Shown: piece after piece, positions 23,005-32,010 of the stretch
How positions within the stretch are numbered: position 1 is the first letter of the stretch
Layout: every line of letters begins with the position of its first letter
From: Pelagibius litoralis
Lineage (GTDB): Bacteria > Pseudomonadota > Alphaproteobacteria > Kiloniellales > DSM-21159
DNA length: 32,221 nt
Assembly: GCA_029287455.1 (NCBI GenBank)
Contig: JARFRB010000013.1
Location: 1 to 32,221 of the forward strand
Reading direction: 5' to 3'
Made by a program: the position numbers and the translations under genes
Notes under the pieces: generated by a model
What the model was told of the DNA's origin: nothing
What the model saw: only the letters and a program-made list of their open reading frames with translations
Database searches by the model: none

Positions 23005-23814
23005 GTGCGACGAAGCATCACAAGAGTTATTTCGCGGCGACTAGAAGGCCGGTGGACGAACTGTATCGTCTTAAGCGATTCGGGCGTGGGATATGTGCCG
23101 ACGCCGAAGATCGGCTGCTCGACGATCAAGAATGCCTTCTATGAGCTCGCCGAGGGCAAGCCCTTCGACAAGGGCGCGATGCGTCAATTGGGATACGAGG
23201 ATGTTCACGCCTACTTCTCCCAGGACGAGTACTTCCATCGGCTCGAAGACGTCCGGGGCTTGGCGAAGTCCTATCTTTTCTGCGTCGTCCGGGATCCGGT
23301 CAAGCGGCTGATCTCCTGCTACCGGGACCGGGTGGTGCTGCGCCAAGACCTGGGCAAGGAGAAGAAGACCGCCCCGATCCTCCGGGTTCTAGGGCTTCCC
23401 ATGGAACCGGACCTCAACACCTTCGCGCTCAATCTGCGCGCCTACATGTTCTCCAACTGGCTGATCCGGATCCACGCGCGAAATCAAACGGATTTCATCG
23501 GGACGGACTTAAACCGCTATGACCGGGTGTTCAAACTGGAGGAGATGGCGGGAGTCGAAACCATGCTGCGCGATTACACGGACCGCCCCTTCTCCTTTGG
23601 CCGGCTCAAGTCGGACGGACCGAAGATCGCGCTGTCGGAGCTGGAGGAGCCGGCTTTCGAACAGTTGCTGCGCCTCTATGCCAAGGACTACGAAACGCTC
23701 GCCCCATTCTATCAGAGAGAGGCGATTATCAGCGAGTACCGGACCGCCCGCGAGGGCCGCAAGGCCCCGTCGGCCTCGGCGGGTGTGCAACCGGCTTATG
23801 ACACACGGGCCTGA
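23005..23814 (+). CDS. Carbohydrate-type sulfotransferase (sulfotransferase family 2)
   Basis: 269 residues from GTG 23005; the Shine-Dalgarno is poor (a distant GAGG), so the start is uncertain. Two nucleotide-binding motifs of the membrane-associated carbohydrate sulfotransferase family are clear: the 5'-PSB segment VPTPKIGCSTIKNAFYEL (about 30-47) and the 3'-PB segment FCVVRDPVKRLISCYRDRV (about 93-111). The family transfers sulfate from PAPS to glycan hydroxyls. Unlike the eukaryotic relatives no membrane anchor is seen, so it would act in the cytoplasm on a lipid-linked or nucleotide-linked precursor. It starts the surface-polysaccharide locus, 126 bp before the first flippase, on the same strand. 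Confidence 0.8.
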   Translation: MRRSITRVISRRLEGRWTNCIVLSDSGVGYVPTPKIGCSTIKNAFYELAEGKPFDKGAMRQLGYEDVHAYFSQDEYFHRLEDVRGLAKSYLFCVVRDPVKRLISCYRDRVVLRQDLGKEKKTAPILRVLGLPMEPDLNTFALNLRAYMFSNWLIRIHARNQTDFIGTDLNRYDRVFKLEEMAGVETMLRDYTDRPFSFGRLKSDGPKIALSELEEPAFEQLLRLYAKDYETLAPFYQREAIISEYRTAREGRKAPSASAGVQPAYDTRA

Positions 23815-23940
23815 GGTCAGCGCCCTTCGCTATCCTCGACCGCGACGGCAAAGCCTGTGGATCCGGGTTCCAGGGGCCGGAGCATTCGACGTACCCCCTC
23901 GGTTAAGGTGCCTTCCTTCGCGCCGCTGCCGTAATTTGGC

Positions 23941-25287
23941 TTGAAGGCAACGCATCTCGAACAGGAATTGGACTTGGGATTTTCGCACCACCGCTCGCCG
24001 TGGCGCTTCGCACATGGCCTTTGGCGGCGATATCATCACGTCAACTGGGCCCTGACCGACCAAGCCTTGGTCAGCGGCATCAATTTCGCGACGGGCATTA
24101 TCCTTGCCCGCGCCTTGGGCTTGAGCGAATTCGGCATGTTCGCCATGGCGTGGATGCTGATCGAGTTCGCCGCGATCTTTCAGCAGGCCGCCATCGTGAT
24201 GCCGATGATGAGCATCGGTCCCAAGCAGTCGGCGGAGCGGGAAGCCGGCTACTACGGCGCCACCATCCTGCAGCAATTGGTTTTTCTCTTCATAACGGTG
24301 CTCGGCCTGACGCTAACGGTAAAGCTGCTTTACTTCGTAACGCCGGAAATGGATCTGCGATCCATGCTGCTGCCCATCATCTGCGCGGCCTGCGCCCATC
24401 AGCTACAATCCTTGCTGAGGCGGTACTATTTCACCCGCGGGCGGCCCGGGAAGGCCTTTCTGAACGACTGCCTGCGCTATGTGGGGCAGACCACGGTGAT
24501 CCTTGCGCTCGCGCTGGGGGGTGGAATCAACAGCGTCGCGGTTCTTTGGATCATGGCAGGCTTCTCCCTGCTCGCCGTCATCCTCGGGCTGGTTGGCCTG
24601 GAGAAGGTCAACTTTAACCGCAAGGCATTGGCTGAGGTTACGGCCCGCCATTGGCACTTCTCCAAATGGATGACGCTGTCGGAGGTGATGCGCTGGTCGA
24701 TGGGCGATTTCTTCCTGATTATCAGCGGCGCCCTGCTCGGCCCAGCGATTGTCGGCGCCTTGCGGGCCACCAAGAACCTCATCGGTCTCTGCAACATTAT
24801 CGAGCTTGGCTTGGGCAACGTCATCCCAGTCCACGCGGCACGCCACTATCACGCGGGCGGAGCGCCGGAACTCAATTCCTTTGTGCGGAAAATGACCATC
24901 GCCGGAGTGCTCATGATGGGCGTCATCGTGATCGCGGCGGGCGTGGCCCCGGAATTCTGGCTGCGGTTAGTCTACGGCGAGGAGTTCGCGGGCTACGGAT
25001 ACATGGTTCAGCTCTGGGGCCTGATCCTCGTTTTGGGCTACATGGGCGGGCCGATCGCCGGCGCCCTGCAGGCAATGGAACGCACGCGGATCATCTTCGT
25101 CGCTTATTTCGTGACCGGCATCGTTTCGCTGGCGCTGGCCTACCCGCTGATCGAGCATTTCGGCGTCTCGGGGGTTCTGTGGGGCTTGGCGCTGCTGGTG
25201 ACGATCCGCAACGGCATCCTTTTCGCCAACTACCGCCGCCTTTCCTTTCGCGACCACGGTCGAGCGGTCGCGGCGGAGAGTTCCTAA
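23941..25287 (+). CDS. Wzx-like polysaccharide flippase (copy 1)
   Basis: About 448 residues with 12 or more hydrophobic helices, typical of the MATE/MVF-type oligosaccharide flippases that move undecaprenyl-linked repeat units or similar lipid-linked glycans across the inner membrane. The N-terminal segment VNWALTDQALVSGINFATGIILARALGLSEFGMF is the usual flippase start. The start used is TTG 23941, but a second in-frame TTG at 23974 has AGGA 7 bp upstream and gives the same N-terminal length as copy 2, so it may be the true start. It is paralogous to the protein at 30602. It follows the sulfotransferase gene and converges with the GT2 gene. Confidence 0.88.
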   Translation: MKATHLEQELDLGFSHHRSPWRFAHGLWRRYHHVNWALTDQALVSGINFATGIILARALGLSEFGMFAMAWMLIEFAAIFQQAAIVMPMMSIGPKQSAEREAGYYGATILQQLVFLFITVLGLTLTVKLLYFVTPEMDLRSMLLPIICAACAHQLQSLLRRYYFTRGRPGKAFLNDCLRYVGQTTVILALALGGGINSVAVLWIMAGFSLLAVILGLVGLEKVNFNRKALAEVTARHWHFSKWMTLSEVMRWSMGDFFLIISGALLGPAIVGALRATKNLIGLCNIIELGLGNVIPVHAARHYHAGGAPELNSFVRKMTIAGVLMMGVIVIAAGVAPEFWLRLVYGEEFAGYGYMVQLWGLILVLGYMGGPIAGALQAMERTRIIFVAYFVTGIVSLALAYPLIEHFGVSGVLWGLALLVTIRNGILFANYRRLSFRDHGRAVAAESS

Positions 25288-25348
25288 CCCGTCCGTCCGG
25301 AGAGCCACTCGCGAATTTCGTGATCGGCGCGGGCCGCGCGCCTAGTCG

Positions 25349-26350
25349 CTAGCTCTTGGGCTTATCGACCGCGCGCGCGCCCATGGAGCCGTCCTTCATA
25401 TGCAGGAAGTTGGCCAAGAGCGAGCCCACGCCGAGGTAGCTTGACGAGCGCCACTTGTCCAACCGCAGCCCTTGCTTGACGACAACTATTCTGCAGCGCA
25501 GTTTCGCGAAGGCACTGATCGGGGCGCTGCTTATGACATCGTTATAAGCGCGGAGCGCCATCATCTGCGGCGAGACCGTCTTCTCGCCGCCATCAGTCAC
25601 AAGCCAACGGATCTTCTCGTTGAAGGGCAGCACGCCGGCCTGGGTTGGGTGGCAGCGTCTGAGGAAGAGCTTTTCCGGCACGATGCGGATCTTATTCCGC
25701 AGTGCCATGTCGGAGATGAAGGTCTTGTCGGAGCCCCAGAAAGGCAGATGCAGACAGGATTTCGCCATGTCCGCGCGCCGGTACAAGCCGAAAACCGTGT
25801 CGTAGCGCTTGCCTTCGATCACGCCCTGAAAGCGCGCCACGGCCGAGTCCCGCTCGGTGGGCGCTTCCATCCCGACGCCATCGGTGTCCGCCGGAAAATG
25901 CCATGACTGGCCTTGGCTGTCGAAATAGCAGCCTTGCTCCTGGTCAAACACCATCGGCTTGCTTTCCAGGTCGATGATCTCGGTCCAGGTATGCGCACCG
26001 ACCGCGCCCGGATCGGACTCCAGCACCTCAACGCAGCGCGAGATGTAATCGGGATGCAGGATATCGTCATGGGCCGACCACTTGAAATAACGCCCCTCGG
26101 AGAGGTGAAACGTCCGGTCGTAGTTGGGCGCGGCCCCCAGATTCTTCTCATTTCGGAAGTATCTGAGCCGCGAATCCTTTGCGGCGAAGTCCCTGCAAAT
26201 CGTCTCTGTGGCGTCCGTCGAAGCGTTGTCCGAAACGATCACTTCCAGGTCAGTGAAGCTCTGACCCAGAAGGGACTCCAAGCATTCCCCCAGGTAACGG
26301 GCACCGTTGTAGACGGGAACACCTATACTCACGACAGGCCTTGTTTGCAT
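25349..26350 (-). CDS. Glycosyltransferase family 2
   Basis: 333 residues from ATG 26350, preferred because GGGA lies 6 bp before it; an upstream in-frame ATG at 26362 has no Shine-Dalgarno. The GT-A fold begins with PVVSIGVPVYNGARYLGECLESLLGQSFTDLEVIVSDNASTD and has the metal-binding D-x-D-like region AHDDILHPDYI. Such inverting transferases move sugars from nucleotide donors to lipid-linked or growing glycans at the cytoplasmic face. The rest (WGSDKTFISDMAL, then the C-terminal helices) suggests a soluble enzyme without membrane segments. It is the last gene of the leftward trio GT4-epimerase-GT2. Donor and acceptor are not predictable. Confidence 0.9.
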   Translation of the reverse strand: MQTRPVVSIGVPVYNGARYLGECLESLLGQSFTDLEVIVSDNASTDATETICRDFAAKDSRLRYFRNEKNLGAAPNYDRTFHLSEGRYFKWSAHDDILHPDYISRCVEVLESDPGAVGAHTWTEIIDLESKPMVFDQEQGCYFDSQGQSWHFPADTDGVGMEAPTERDSAVARFQGVIEGKRYDTVFGLYRRADMAKSCLHLPFWGSDKTFISDMALRNKIRIVPEKLFLRRCHPTQAGVLPFNEKIRWLVTDGGEKTVSPQMMALRAYNDVISSAPISAFAKLRCRIVVVKQGLRLDKWRSSSYLGVGSLLANFLHMKDGSMGARAVDKPKS

Positions 26351-26522
26351 TTCCAATCCCATGGCGAAGACGATTTGCGAGCGATGGCGACGGGCGCCGA
26401 CTAGGCCGAATCCTGTCCGACGTCCCTGACTGACTATTCCTCAAGAAGCCCATGGCGGCGACGGCGCAAAGGAGTTAATTGCGACCGAGCGCTCGTCCAA
26501 GGGTCGGGGTGAGGGTCTGGAC

Positions 26523-27437
26523 CTAGCGTCCAAGCAACAGCGAAAGGCCATCGCGAAGCTGGGTCTCGGCACGCCAATCCAAGACGCGATCGGCTTTCGC
26601 CGGCGACCCGCGCGAGTAGCGAATATCCCCCAGCCGCGCATTGGCGTGGGTGATCGGGACTTCGCAGCCCATGACATCCATCATGATGCCGGCCAGGCCA
26701 AGGATACTGGTGGGCTGGGCCGTGCACACATTAACCACCGGCGCCGAAGGCGCGGCCGCGCCCATGGCCGCCAGCAGCGCGCGGACGACGTCGCTCACGT
26801 GAACGAAATCACGCACCTGCTCACCGTCGCCATTGATATTCAAGCCTTGGCCTTGCCGAAGCCGGTCCGCGAAGACCGAGATAACCCCGGAGTACGGGGA
26901 AGACGGATCCTGACGAGGCCCGTAGACATTGAAAAAACGCAACCCGCAGGTCGGCAAGCCGCGATTGCTTCCAACGATGCGGGCGTTCATCTCGCAGCCA
27001 GCCTTGTCGCATCCGTACGCGGTCCGCGGCATTGGCAAGGCATCTTCATCGGCGAGGTTCCTGCCCAAATCGCCGTAGACCGCCGCCGACGAGGCGTAGA
27101 CCACCGGCACGCTTGGCTTCGCCATGGAGGCCGCGTCGAGAATGTTTACCGTCCCGCCCAGGTTCACCTGATGGGTCCAGTACCACTCCTGGTTCGATTT
27201 CTCCACGGAGGCAATCGCGGCAAGATGAAAGCAGCCGTCAACATCTCGCAAGGCCGACGACACCGCGGCACGGTCGGTTATGCAACCGAGCCGCAGCTCG
27301 ACGCCCGGTGGCAGATTGTCTCGCGACCCGCCGGACAGATCGTCTAGGACCACAACCCGGTCGCCCCTTGCCAGCAAGGCATCGGCCAGATGGCTTCCGA
27401 TAAAGCCACACCCCCCGGTCACGAGATACGACGCCAT
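26523..27437 (-). CDS. NAD-dependent epimerase/dehydratase (nucleotide-sugar type)
   Basis: 304-residue extended SDR. The glycine motif TGGCGFIGSHLADALL is at the N-terminus, then DDLSGGSRDNLPPGVE, the Ser strand VVYASSAAVYGD, catalytic Tyr-x-x-x-Lys in YGCDKAGCE, and RFFNVYGPRQDPSSPYSGVISVF, with the NIDGDGxQxRDFVHVxDVV element present as NINGDGEQVRDFVHVSDVV. These define UDP-glucose 4-epimerase-like enzymes, which supply activated sugars such as UDP-galactose or a UDP-uronic acid for glycan assembly. The substitution C in YGCDK, normally S/A, is a minor change. It sits between the GT4 and GT2 genes, all leftward. Confidence 0.9.
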   Translation of the reverse strand: MASYLVTGGCGFIGSHLADALLARGDRVVVLDDLSGGSRDNLPPGVELRLGCITDRAAVSSALRDVDGCFHLAAIASVEKSNQEWYWTHQVNLGGTVNILDAASMAKPSVPVVYASSAAVYGDLGRNLADEDALPMPRTAYGCDKAGCEMNARIVGSNRGLPTCGLRFFNVYGPRQDPSSPYSGVISVFADRLRQGQGLNINGDGEQVRDFVHVSDVVRALLAAMGAAAPSAPVVNVCTAQPTSILGLAGIMMDVMGCEVPITHANARLGDIRYSRGSPAKADRVLDWRAETQLRDGLSLLLGR

Positions 27438-27611
27438 TCCTCAAGATCCAGTCTTGCGAGGTTTCCTCGCCCAGCCCATTCGGCGGCGGCGCGGAGCCTA
27501 GCATAATAGCAGTACTATGGAGTGCAGATAATGGCGTGAGCGATGTGTAGCCGGGCACTCCCTCCCAACGCGGTCCTTCCCGCGACGGCAATCCGGCGAA
27601 GCCGAAGAGGT

Positions 27612-28859
27612 CTAGCGCGCGTTAACCATCGCGCGCTTTTCCGCGATTACCGCCCCGTAGATTTCCATCAAACGCGCGTAGTTGCGCGACGCGGTAAACT
27701 GCTCCTCGAAGCGCTTGCGGCCCCGCCGGCCCAGCTCCTGGAATTCCGCGGGGTGGGAGAGCGCCCAGCGGGCGCGCTCGGCCAAGGCGGCGCTGTCACC
27801 GGGGGGAAACTGCAGACCGGTCTGTCCATCGATCACCAACTCCGCCATCCCACCAAGGTTGGTCGTGATGATGGGCGTGCTCTGGGACATGGCTTCGATC
27901 AAGACCATCGGGCAGGCTTCGTACCATTCGGATGGCATGATCAGCGCCTTGGCGCTGCGCATCATCGCCACGGTTTCCTCCCGGCTCTTACGCCCGTGAA
28001 CCGTCACGTTCGGCAAGGTTGCGCGCTGCAGTTCCTCGAGCAAGGGGCCGTCGCCGACGATATCGAGCGGCATCCGTAAATCCTGCCAGGCCCGCAGCAT
28101 CGTAAGAACGCCCTTTTCCGGCGTGAGCCGTCCCACGAAGACGGCGCGCGTGCGCGAAGCGACAACTTCGCCGCGAGCTTGGGGATTCTCGAGATCTTTA
28201 GACACGAAGTTGTGCTTGACCTCAATCTGGTCGGGCCGGAAGCCGCCTTCGACGTATTTCCCCTTGGCGAAGTTCGACACCGCGATGAACCGATCGACCT
28301 TGCGTGCCCAGGTTCCCTTGTGCTCGTGCGTCGTTAGCATGTGAGCATGCAACAGCGATTGGACCGCCGAGCCGCGATAGCACCGGTGCAACACGGCCTG
28401 ATAGTGGCTGCCCGCGATGCAGTCCTCACAAACCCGCCCGGCCCGGAATAAGGAGGAGGCGGAGCACAGATAGCGAAAGTTGTGCAGCGTCTGCACCACG
28501 GGAACGCCGCTTTCCTGACAAGCGTCGAACACCGAGGGGGTCAACAGGGGAACAAAGTTATGGACGTGCACGACGTCCGGCCCGACCCGCCGGATCTCTT
28601 CGATCACAGCCTGCTTGGACGACTCCGAGTAGGTCAAATTCCGGGCGGCACGCAGCTTGTCCATCGGGCTCTTGAGAGACTTCGCCGACATCTTGAAGAC
28701 TTCAACCCGGTGCCCGTAGGCGCGAAGCAAATCTCGTTCCGATTCCAGGACGGAATCTTCCCCGCCCCGGTTCAAGTATTCGTTATGCACGATGAGAACC
28801 GTCAGGGCGGGCGCCGTGACGTCCGACACGGTTCTGTCTTGCACGTGAGCAAGTGTCAT
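27612..28859 (-). CDS. Glycosyltransferase family 4
   Basis: 415 residues with the GT-B fold of GT4 enzymes. The N-terminal half starts TVLIVHNEYLNRGGEDSVLESERDLL and contains DVVHVHNFVPLLTPSVF. The C-terminal donor domain has VFVGRLTPEKGVLTMLRAWQDL, VGDGPLLEEL and the E-x7-E nucleotide-sugar motif in MPSEWYEACPMVLIEAMSQSTPII. The region GSHYQAVLHRCYRGS with flanking Cys (CEDCIAGSHYQ) is seen in GT4 proteins of exopolysaccharide clusters. A GGGA lies 9 bp before the ATG. It is first of the leftward trio and divergent from the VanZ-like gene across 268 bp that must hold both promoters. Confidence 0.92.
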   Translation of the reverse strand: MTLAHVQDRTVSDVTAPALTVLIVHNEYLNRGGEDSVLESERDLLRAYGHRVEVFKMSAKSLKSPMDKLRAARNLTYSESSKQAVIEEIRRVGPDVVHVHNFVPLLTPSVFDACQESGVPVVQTLHNFRYLCSASSLFRAGRVCEDCIAGSHYQAVLHRCYRGSAVQSLLHAHMLTTHEHKGTWARKVDRFIAVSNFAKGKYVEGGFRPDQIEVKHNFVSKDLENPQARGEVVASRTRAVFVGRLTPEKGVLTMLRAWQDLRMPLDIVGDGPLLEELQRATLPNVTVHGRKSREETVAMMRSAKALIMPSEWYEACPMVLIEAMSQSTPIITTNLGGMAELVIDGQTGLQFPPGDSAALAERARWALSHPAEFQELGRRGRKRFEEQFTASRNYARLMEIYGAVIAEKRAMVNAR

Positions 28860-29127
28860 CGCATGGCTTCCCTTGGATCGAAGGCCGCCCGGGCACCCGC
28901 GGCTGTTCTCTACACGTAGGCAGTCAAAAAAATGCGGTCTAGCGCCCTTTCGAGGGTGACCGAAGGAGGGCGCTGCGGCGCGGGGCTCTAACTTGACTAT
29001 CCACTATGATTGCCTTTCTTCAGCCGTTGAACTGCTGGAAGGTTTGCCTCCGAAGGGTAGCTTTACGCGCTCCTGCCCCCGGACGCATTCTGGAGCCTGC
29101 GGGCAGAGAGGAAGAAAGGTGATTTCG

Positions 29128-30495
29128 ATGCGGCCGGCGCTCGTCTTTCCAACATCTCCCGGACAGCGCGAGGCAGCCTCGAACGTTTTGCTCGTCTGCT
29201 TCCTCACCGCAGCTGCCGGCTTCCTGGCCGCGAGCTTCTGGCCCCTTACCGAGGCGTTCCCGCGGCTCCCAACTGCCCACGAATACGGCGAGAACGTCGG
29301 CGTTGGCCTCAGCCATCTGCGTCCAACGCCACAGGGTTGGTTGGAAAGGTTGGCCGTCTGCGTCCCTGTCGGCCTCTTCCTGGCCCTCTATCTTCGTTCG
29401 CGCGGCGTGGCACGCGCCACCTTGCTTGCCAGCGGGATGGTGGCCTGCCTTTTCGTTGCGGTCGAGTTTCTGCAGCCGCTTTTTTGGCGGCATTGGCGCG
29501 TTTCGGACTTGATTGTCGCCATAACTCTCGGGTGGTTCGGCGTCGCACTCTCGGGATTGAACTGGCGGCGCGCTTCCTTTGCCTGGCTGGGAGCTTTGGC
29601 CATCGGCCTCAATCTCATCGCGGTGGGGGCCATTTGGGTCACCCACCAGGGCCTGTCCTTCGCTCAGTGGAACTGCAGCTTTCCCCTTGTAATCGGTGAT
29701 GAGTCCTCTGGAGGGCGCGCATGGCGCGGCGAAGTGCTGGATCTGGCCATCTTCGACCAGGCGGCCTCCCCCGCTCTCTTGCGCGGCCTGGAGCCCATCG
29801 CCCAGGTGCGGGGCCCGATAGGGGGCGCCAGCGCTTTGAGCCCAGAGATGGGGGCGGATGTCTGTGAGGCGCTGAAGAGGTCGGGCGAGTTCACGCTCTT
29901 GGTCACTCTGCGGACCAGCGAGCCCAAGCAGCGCGGGCCGGCGAGGATCGTCACTCAGTCCGAAGGCTTCTACACCCGAAACTTCACGCTCGGTCAGCAA
30001 GACGAAGAATTAGCTTTGCGGCTGCGCACGGACCGCAATGGCCCCAACGGCGATAGGATGGAGATCCGCCGGAAGGCCAATTTCGCGGACGGGCAGGCCC
30101 ACGATGTCGTGGTCACTCACCGGGGTGGAACGAGCCGCCTTTGGTTGGATGGCGCGCTATTGGGCAAAGCGGATCACTTACACGCAAAGCTCTTAGTCGG
30201 AGAGTTCTTCGCCTTGCCCGTGGCGCTCGTTCTGGGGGGGCTGCTTTTCGTAAGCGGCCTTATCTTCGGCCTCCGGCCGAGCAAACCCGGTCCGTACGCG
30301 GCACTTTGGGCTCTGACGGCCTCCGCGCCTCTGTTCCTTGGCCTTGGCCTGCAGATCGCCGCGGGCTACGAGATCTTGCCTGCCCTGCTCGCCGTGACCG
30401 CCTTGGCGCCGCTGCTCGGCGCCTTTACGACGAGCGCTATCCGGCACCAGGCGAGCCGGCGGTCGGTCTGGAACGCCGATGTCGCCCGGTCCTAG
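29128..30495 (+). CDS. VanZ-like membrane protein with a LamG-like insert
   Basis: 455 residues from ATG 29128 (AAAGG 8 bp upstream); the frame open from 28993 gives an unstructured extension and was rejected, although GTG 29119 is possible. The N-terminal third has about five membrane segments (VLLVCFLTAAAGFLAASF, VCVPVGLFLALYL, LLASGMVACLFVAVEFLQ, DLIVAITLGWFGVALSGL, WLGALAIGLNLIAVGAIWV). The E-F-L-Q-x6-W-R-x-S-D motif is that of VanZ-family proteins. Residues about 180-355 form a concanavalin/LamG-like domain (SGEFTLLVTLRTSE, VVVTHRGGTSRLWLDGALLGK), presumably outside the membrane. Two or three more helices end the protein. It lies between GT genes and flippase 2; a role in polymer assembly or surface attachment is inferred. 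Confidence 0.8.
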   Translation: MRPALVFPTSPGQREAASNVLLVCFLTAAAGFLAASFWPLTEAFPRLPTAHEYGENVGVGLSHLRPTPQGWLERLAVCVPVGLFLALYLRSRGVARATLLASGMVACLFVAVEFLQPLFWRHWRVSDLIVAITLGWFGVALSGLNWRRASFAWLGALAIGLNLIAVGAIWVTHQGLSFAQWNCSFPLVIGDESSGGRAWRGEVLDLAIFDQAASPALLRGLEPIAQVRGPIGGASALSPEMGADVCEALKRSGEFTLLVTLRTSEPKQRGPARIVTQSEGFYTRNFTLGQQDEELALRLRTDRNGPNGDRMEIRRKANFADGQAHDVVVTHRGGTSRLWLDGALLGKADHLHAKLLVGEFFALPVALVLGGLLFVSGLIFGLRPSKPGPYAALWALTASAPLFLGLGLQIAAGYEILPALLAVTALAPLLGAFTTSAIRHQASRRSVWNADVARS

Positions 30496-30549
30496 GCGCA
30501 CAGGGCCGCAAGCTGCCAAAGTGTTACTTCCAGTGAGACCAACAAAAAT

Positions 30550-30573
30550 GGGCCGCTTCGGTTAGCTTGGCCC
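30550..30573. terminator. Weak hairpin between the VanZ-like gene and flippase 2
   Basis: GGGCC-GCT and AGC-TT-GGCCC arms form a stem with a 2-base bulge. The plus-strand tail (CTCTCTC) is poor, while the minus strand has TTTTT after the stem. It could attenuate rather than end transcription into flippase 2. Confidence 0.35.
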
Positions 30574-30601
30574 CTCTCTCACAATCCTCTGGGGCCTAGG
30601 C

Positions 30602-31924
30602 TTGAAGATACTGATTGATAATCGGCCAATTCGCGCAGCGCGCGCGTTTTGGACCCGTTATAGCCAGGTCAACTGGGCCCTGGTTGACCAAGCCTTCGTG
30701 AGTGGCTGCAACTTCCTGACCGGAATTCTGCTTGCGCGCTATCTCGGCATCGAGGAGTTCGGTAGCTACGTGCTGGCCTGGATCTTCGTCGAGTTCGCCG
30801 CGATGCTGCAGCACTCGCTCATTATCAGCCCCATGATGAGCATCTCGCCAAAGCAAGAGCGAGACAGGATACCGAGCTATTTGGGATCCTTGATGATCCA
30901 AAGCGGGATCTTCCTGGTGATTGTTTTCGTCACCTTGCTCGCCGGGGTCTTCGTCCTGAACTGGATTCAGCCGGAACAGGATTTGAGAGACATGGCCCTG
31001 GCCCTGGGCTGCGCGGCCTGCGCCTATCAGTTCCAGGATTTCCTGCGCCGCTATTTCTTCGCCCGCTTTCGGCCCGTGCTCGCTCTTGTAAGCGACGTCC
31101 TGCGCTACGGCTCGCAGATGGCGGCGATTTTCGTGCTGGTCTACATCGACAGCCTCAACGCGGTCGGCGCGCTTTGGGTGATGGCCGGGTCCGCGCTGCT
31201 CGGCGGCCTGGTGAGCCTGCCTTTCGTGGAGAAGCTGACCTATAGCCTGCGCGACCTGAAAGCCACGACCTCGAGGCACTGGCGGTTCTCGAAATGGATC
31301 ACCCTGTCGGAGCTGATGCGCTGGACGTCCGGCGACCTCTTCTTCGTGATCAGCGGTTCCTTGCTGGGGCCGGGCTCCGTCGGCGCCCTTCGGGCGTCCC
31401 GCCATCTGGTCGGGGTCTGCCACATTTTCACGCTCGGGCTCGATAACGTGATCCCCGTGAAGGCGGCCCATCACTTCCATGTTGGCGGCTATACTGCGCT
31501 AACAGCCTATCTGCGCAAGATGTCCGCAGCCGGCGGAGGTTTGATCCTTTCGGTCGCAGTGGTCGCTAGCGCGGCGCCCGAGTTCTGGCTTAACCTCATC
31601 TACGGTCCCCAGTACCAAGGCTACGGATACCTCGTACAGCTCTGGAGCCTGGTCTATCTGCTTGCCTTCCTGGGGCGGCCGCTGATCGCTGGCTTGAGGG
31701 CGATGGAGCAAACGCGGCTGATCTTCCATGCCTATTTCGTGACCAGCGTCATTTCGGTCGCCCTCGCTTTTCCGCTGATCCAGTGGTTCGGCATTGCCGG
31801 CATGATGTGGGGGATTGTCGGTATTCAGTTGCTGCGTCTTATTGTATTGCTAATCGGGTTCAAGATGAGAGACTCCAACGGTGAATTGGCCGAGGAAGCA
31901 AGCCACGGGAAACTACAATCGTAG
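30602..31924 (+). CDS. Wzx-like polysaccharide flippase (copy 2)
   Basis: 440 residues with a dozen predicted membrane helices. It is a clear paralogue of the protein at 23941: shared blocks include VNWALVDQAFVSG with TGILLARYLG, SRHWRFSKWITLSELMRW followed by SGDLFFVISGSLLGP, and APEFWLNLIYG with GYGYLVQLWSL. The start is TTG 30602 (ATG-less N-terminus; GGGG about 8 bp upstream), giving 27 residues before the NWAL block. It would flip lipid-linked oligosaccharides to the periplasm. Two related flippases in one locus suggest either two glycan products or a duplicated unit. Its 3' end is followed after 86 bp by another glycosyltransferase gene. Confidence 0.9.
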   Translation: MKILIDNRPIRAARAFWTRYSQVNWALVDQAFVSGCNFLTGILLARYLGIEEFGSYVLAWIFVEFAAMLQHSLIISPMMSISPKQERDRIPSYLGSLMIQSGIFLVIVFVTLLAGVFVLNWIQPEQDLRDMALALGCAACAYQFQDFLRRYFFARFRPVLALVSDVLRYGSQMAAIFVLVYIDSLNAVGALWVMAGSALLGGLVSLPFVEKLTYSLRDLKATTSRHWRFSKWITLSELMRWTSGDLFFVISGSLLGPGSVGALRASRHLVGVCHIFTLGLDNVIPVKAAHHFHVGGYTALTAYLRKMSAAGGGLILSVAVVASAAPEFWLNLIYGPQYQGYGYLVQLWSLVYLLAFLGRPLIAGLRAMEQTRLIFHAYFVTSVISVALAFPLIQWFGIAGMMWGIVGIQLLRLIVLLIGFKMRDSNGELAEEASHGKLQS

Positions 31925-32010
31925 GTTCCACCTGGCCCAAGGAAAAGCGTGGCTGTGTTCGGAGCGATGACCGATTGGAGTTAGGCCGAAGGACTGGATA
32001 GTTGCCGCGC

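Noticed and set aside
29020-30000. 326-codon minus-strand frame in the VanZ-like gene
   Set aside because: The plus-strand frame has coherent membrane helices and a Shine-Dalgarno; the minus frame has no such features.
30596-31480. 294-codon minus-strand frame in flippase 2
   Set aside because: The plus frame matches flippase 1 closely; the minus frame is charged, low-complexity shadow sequence.
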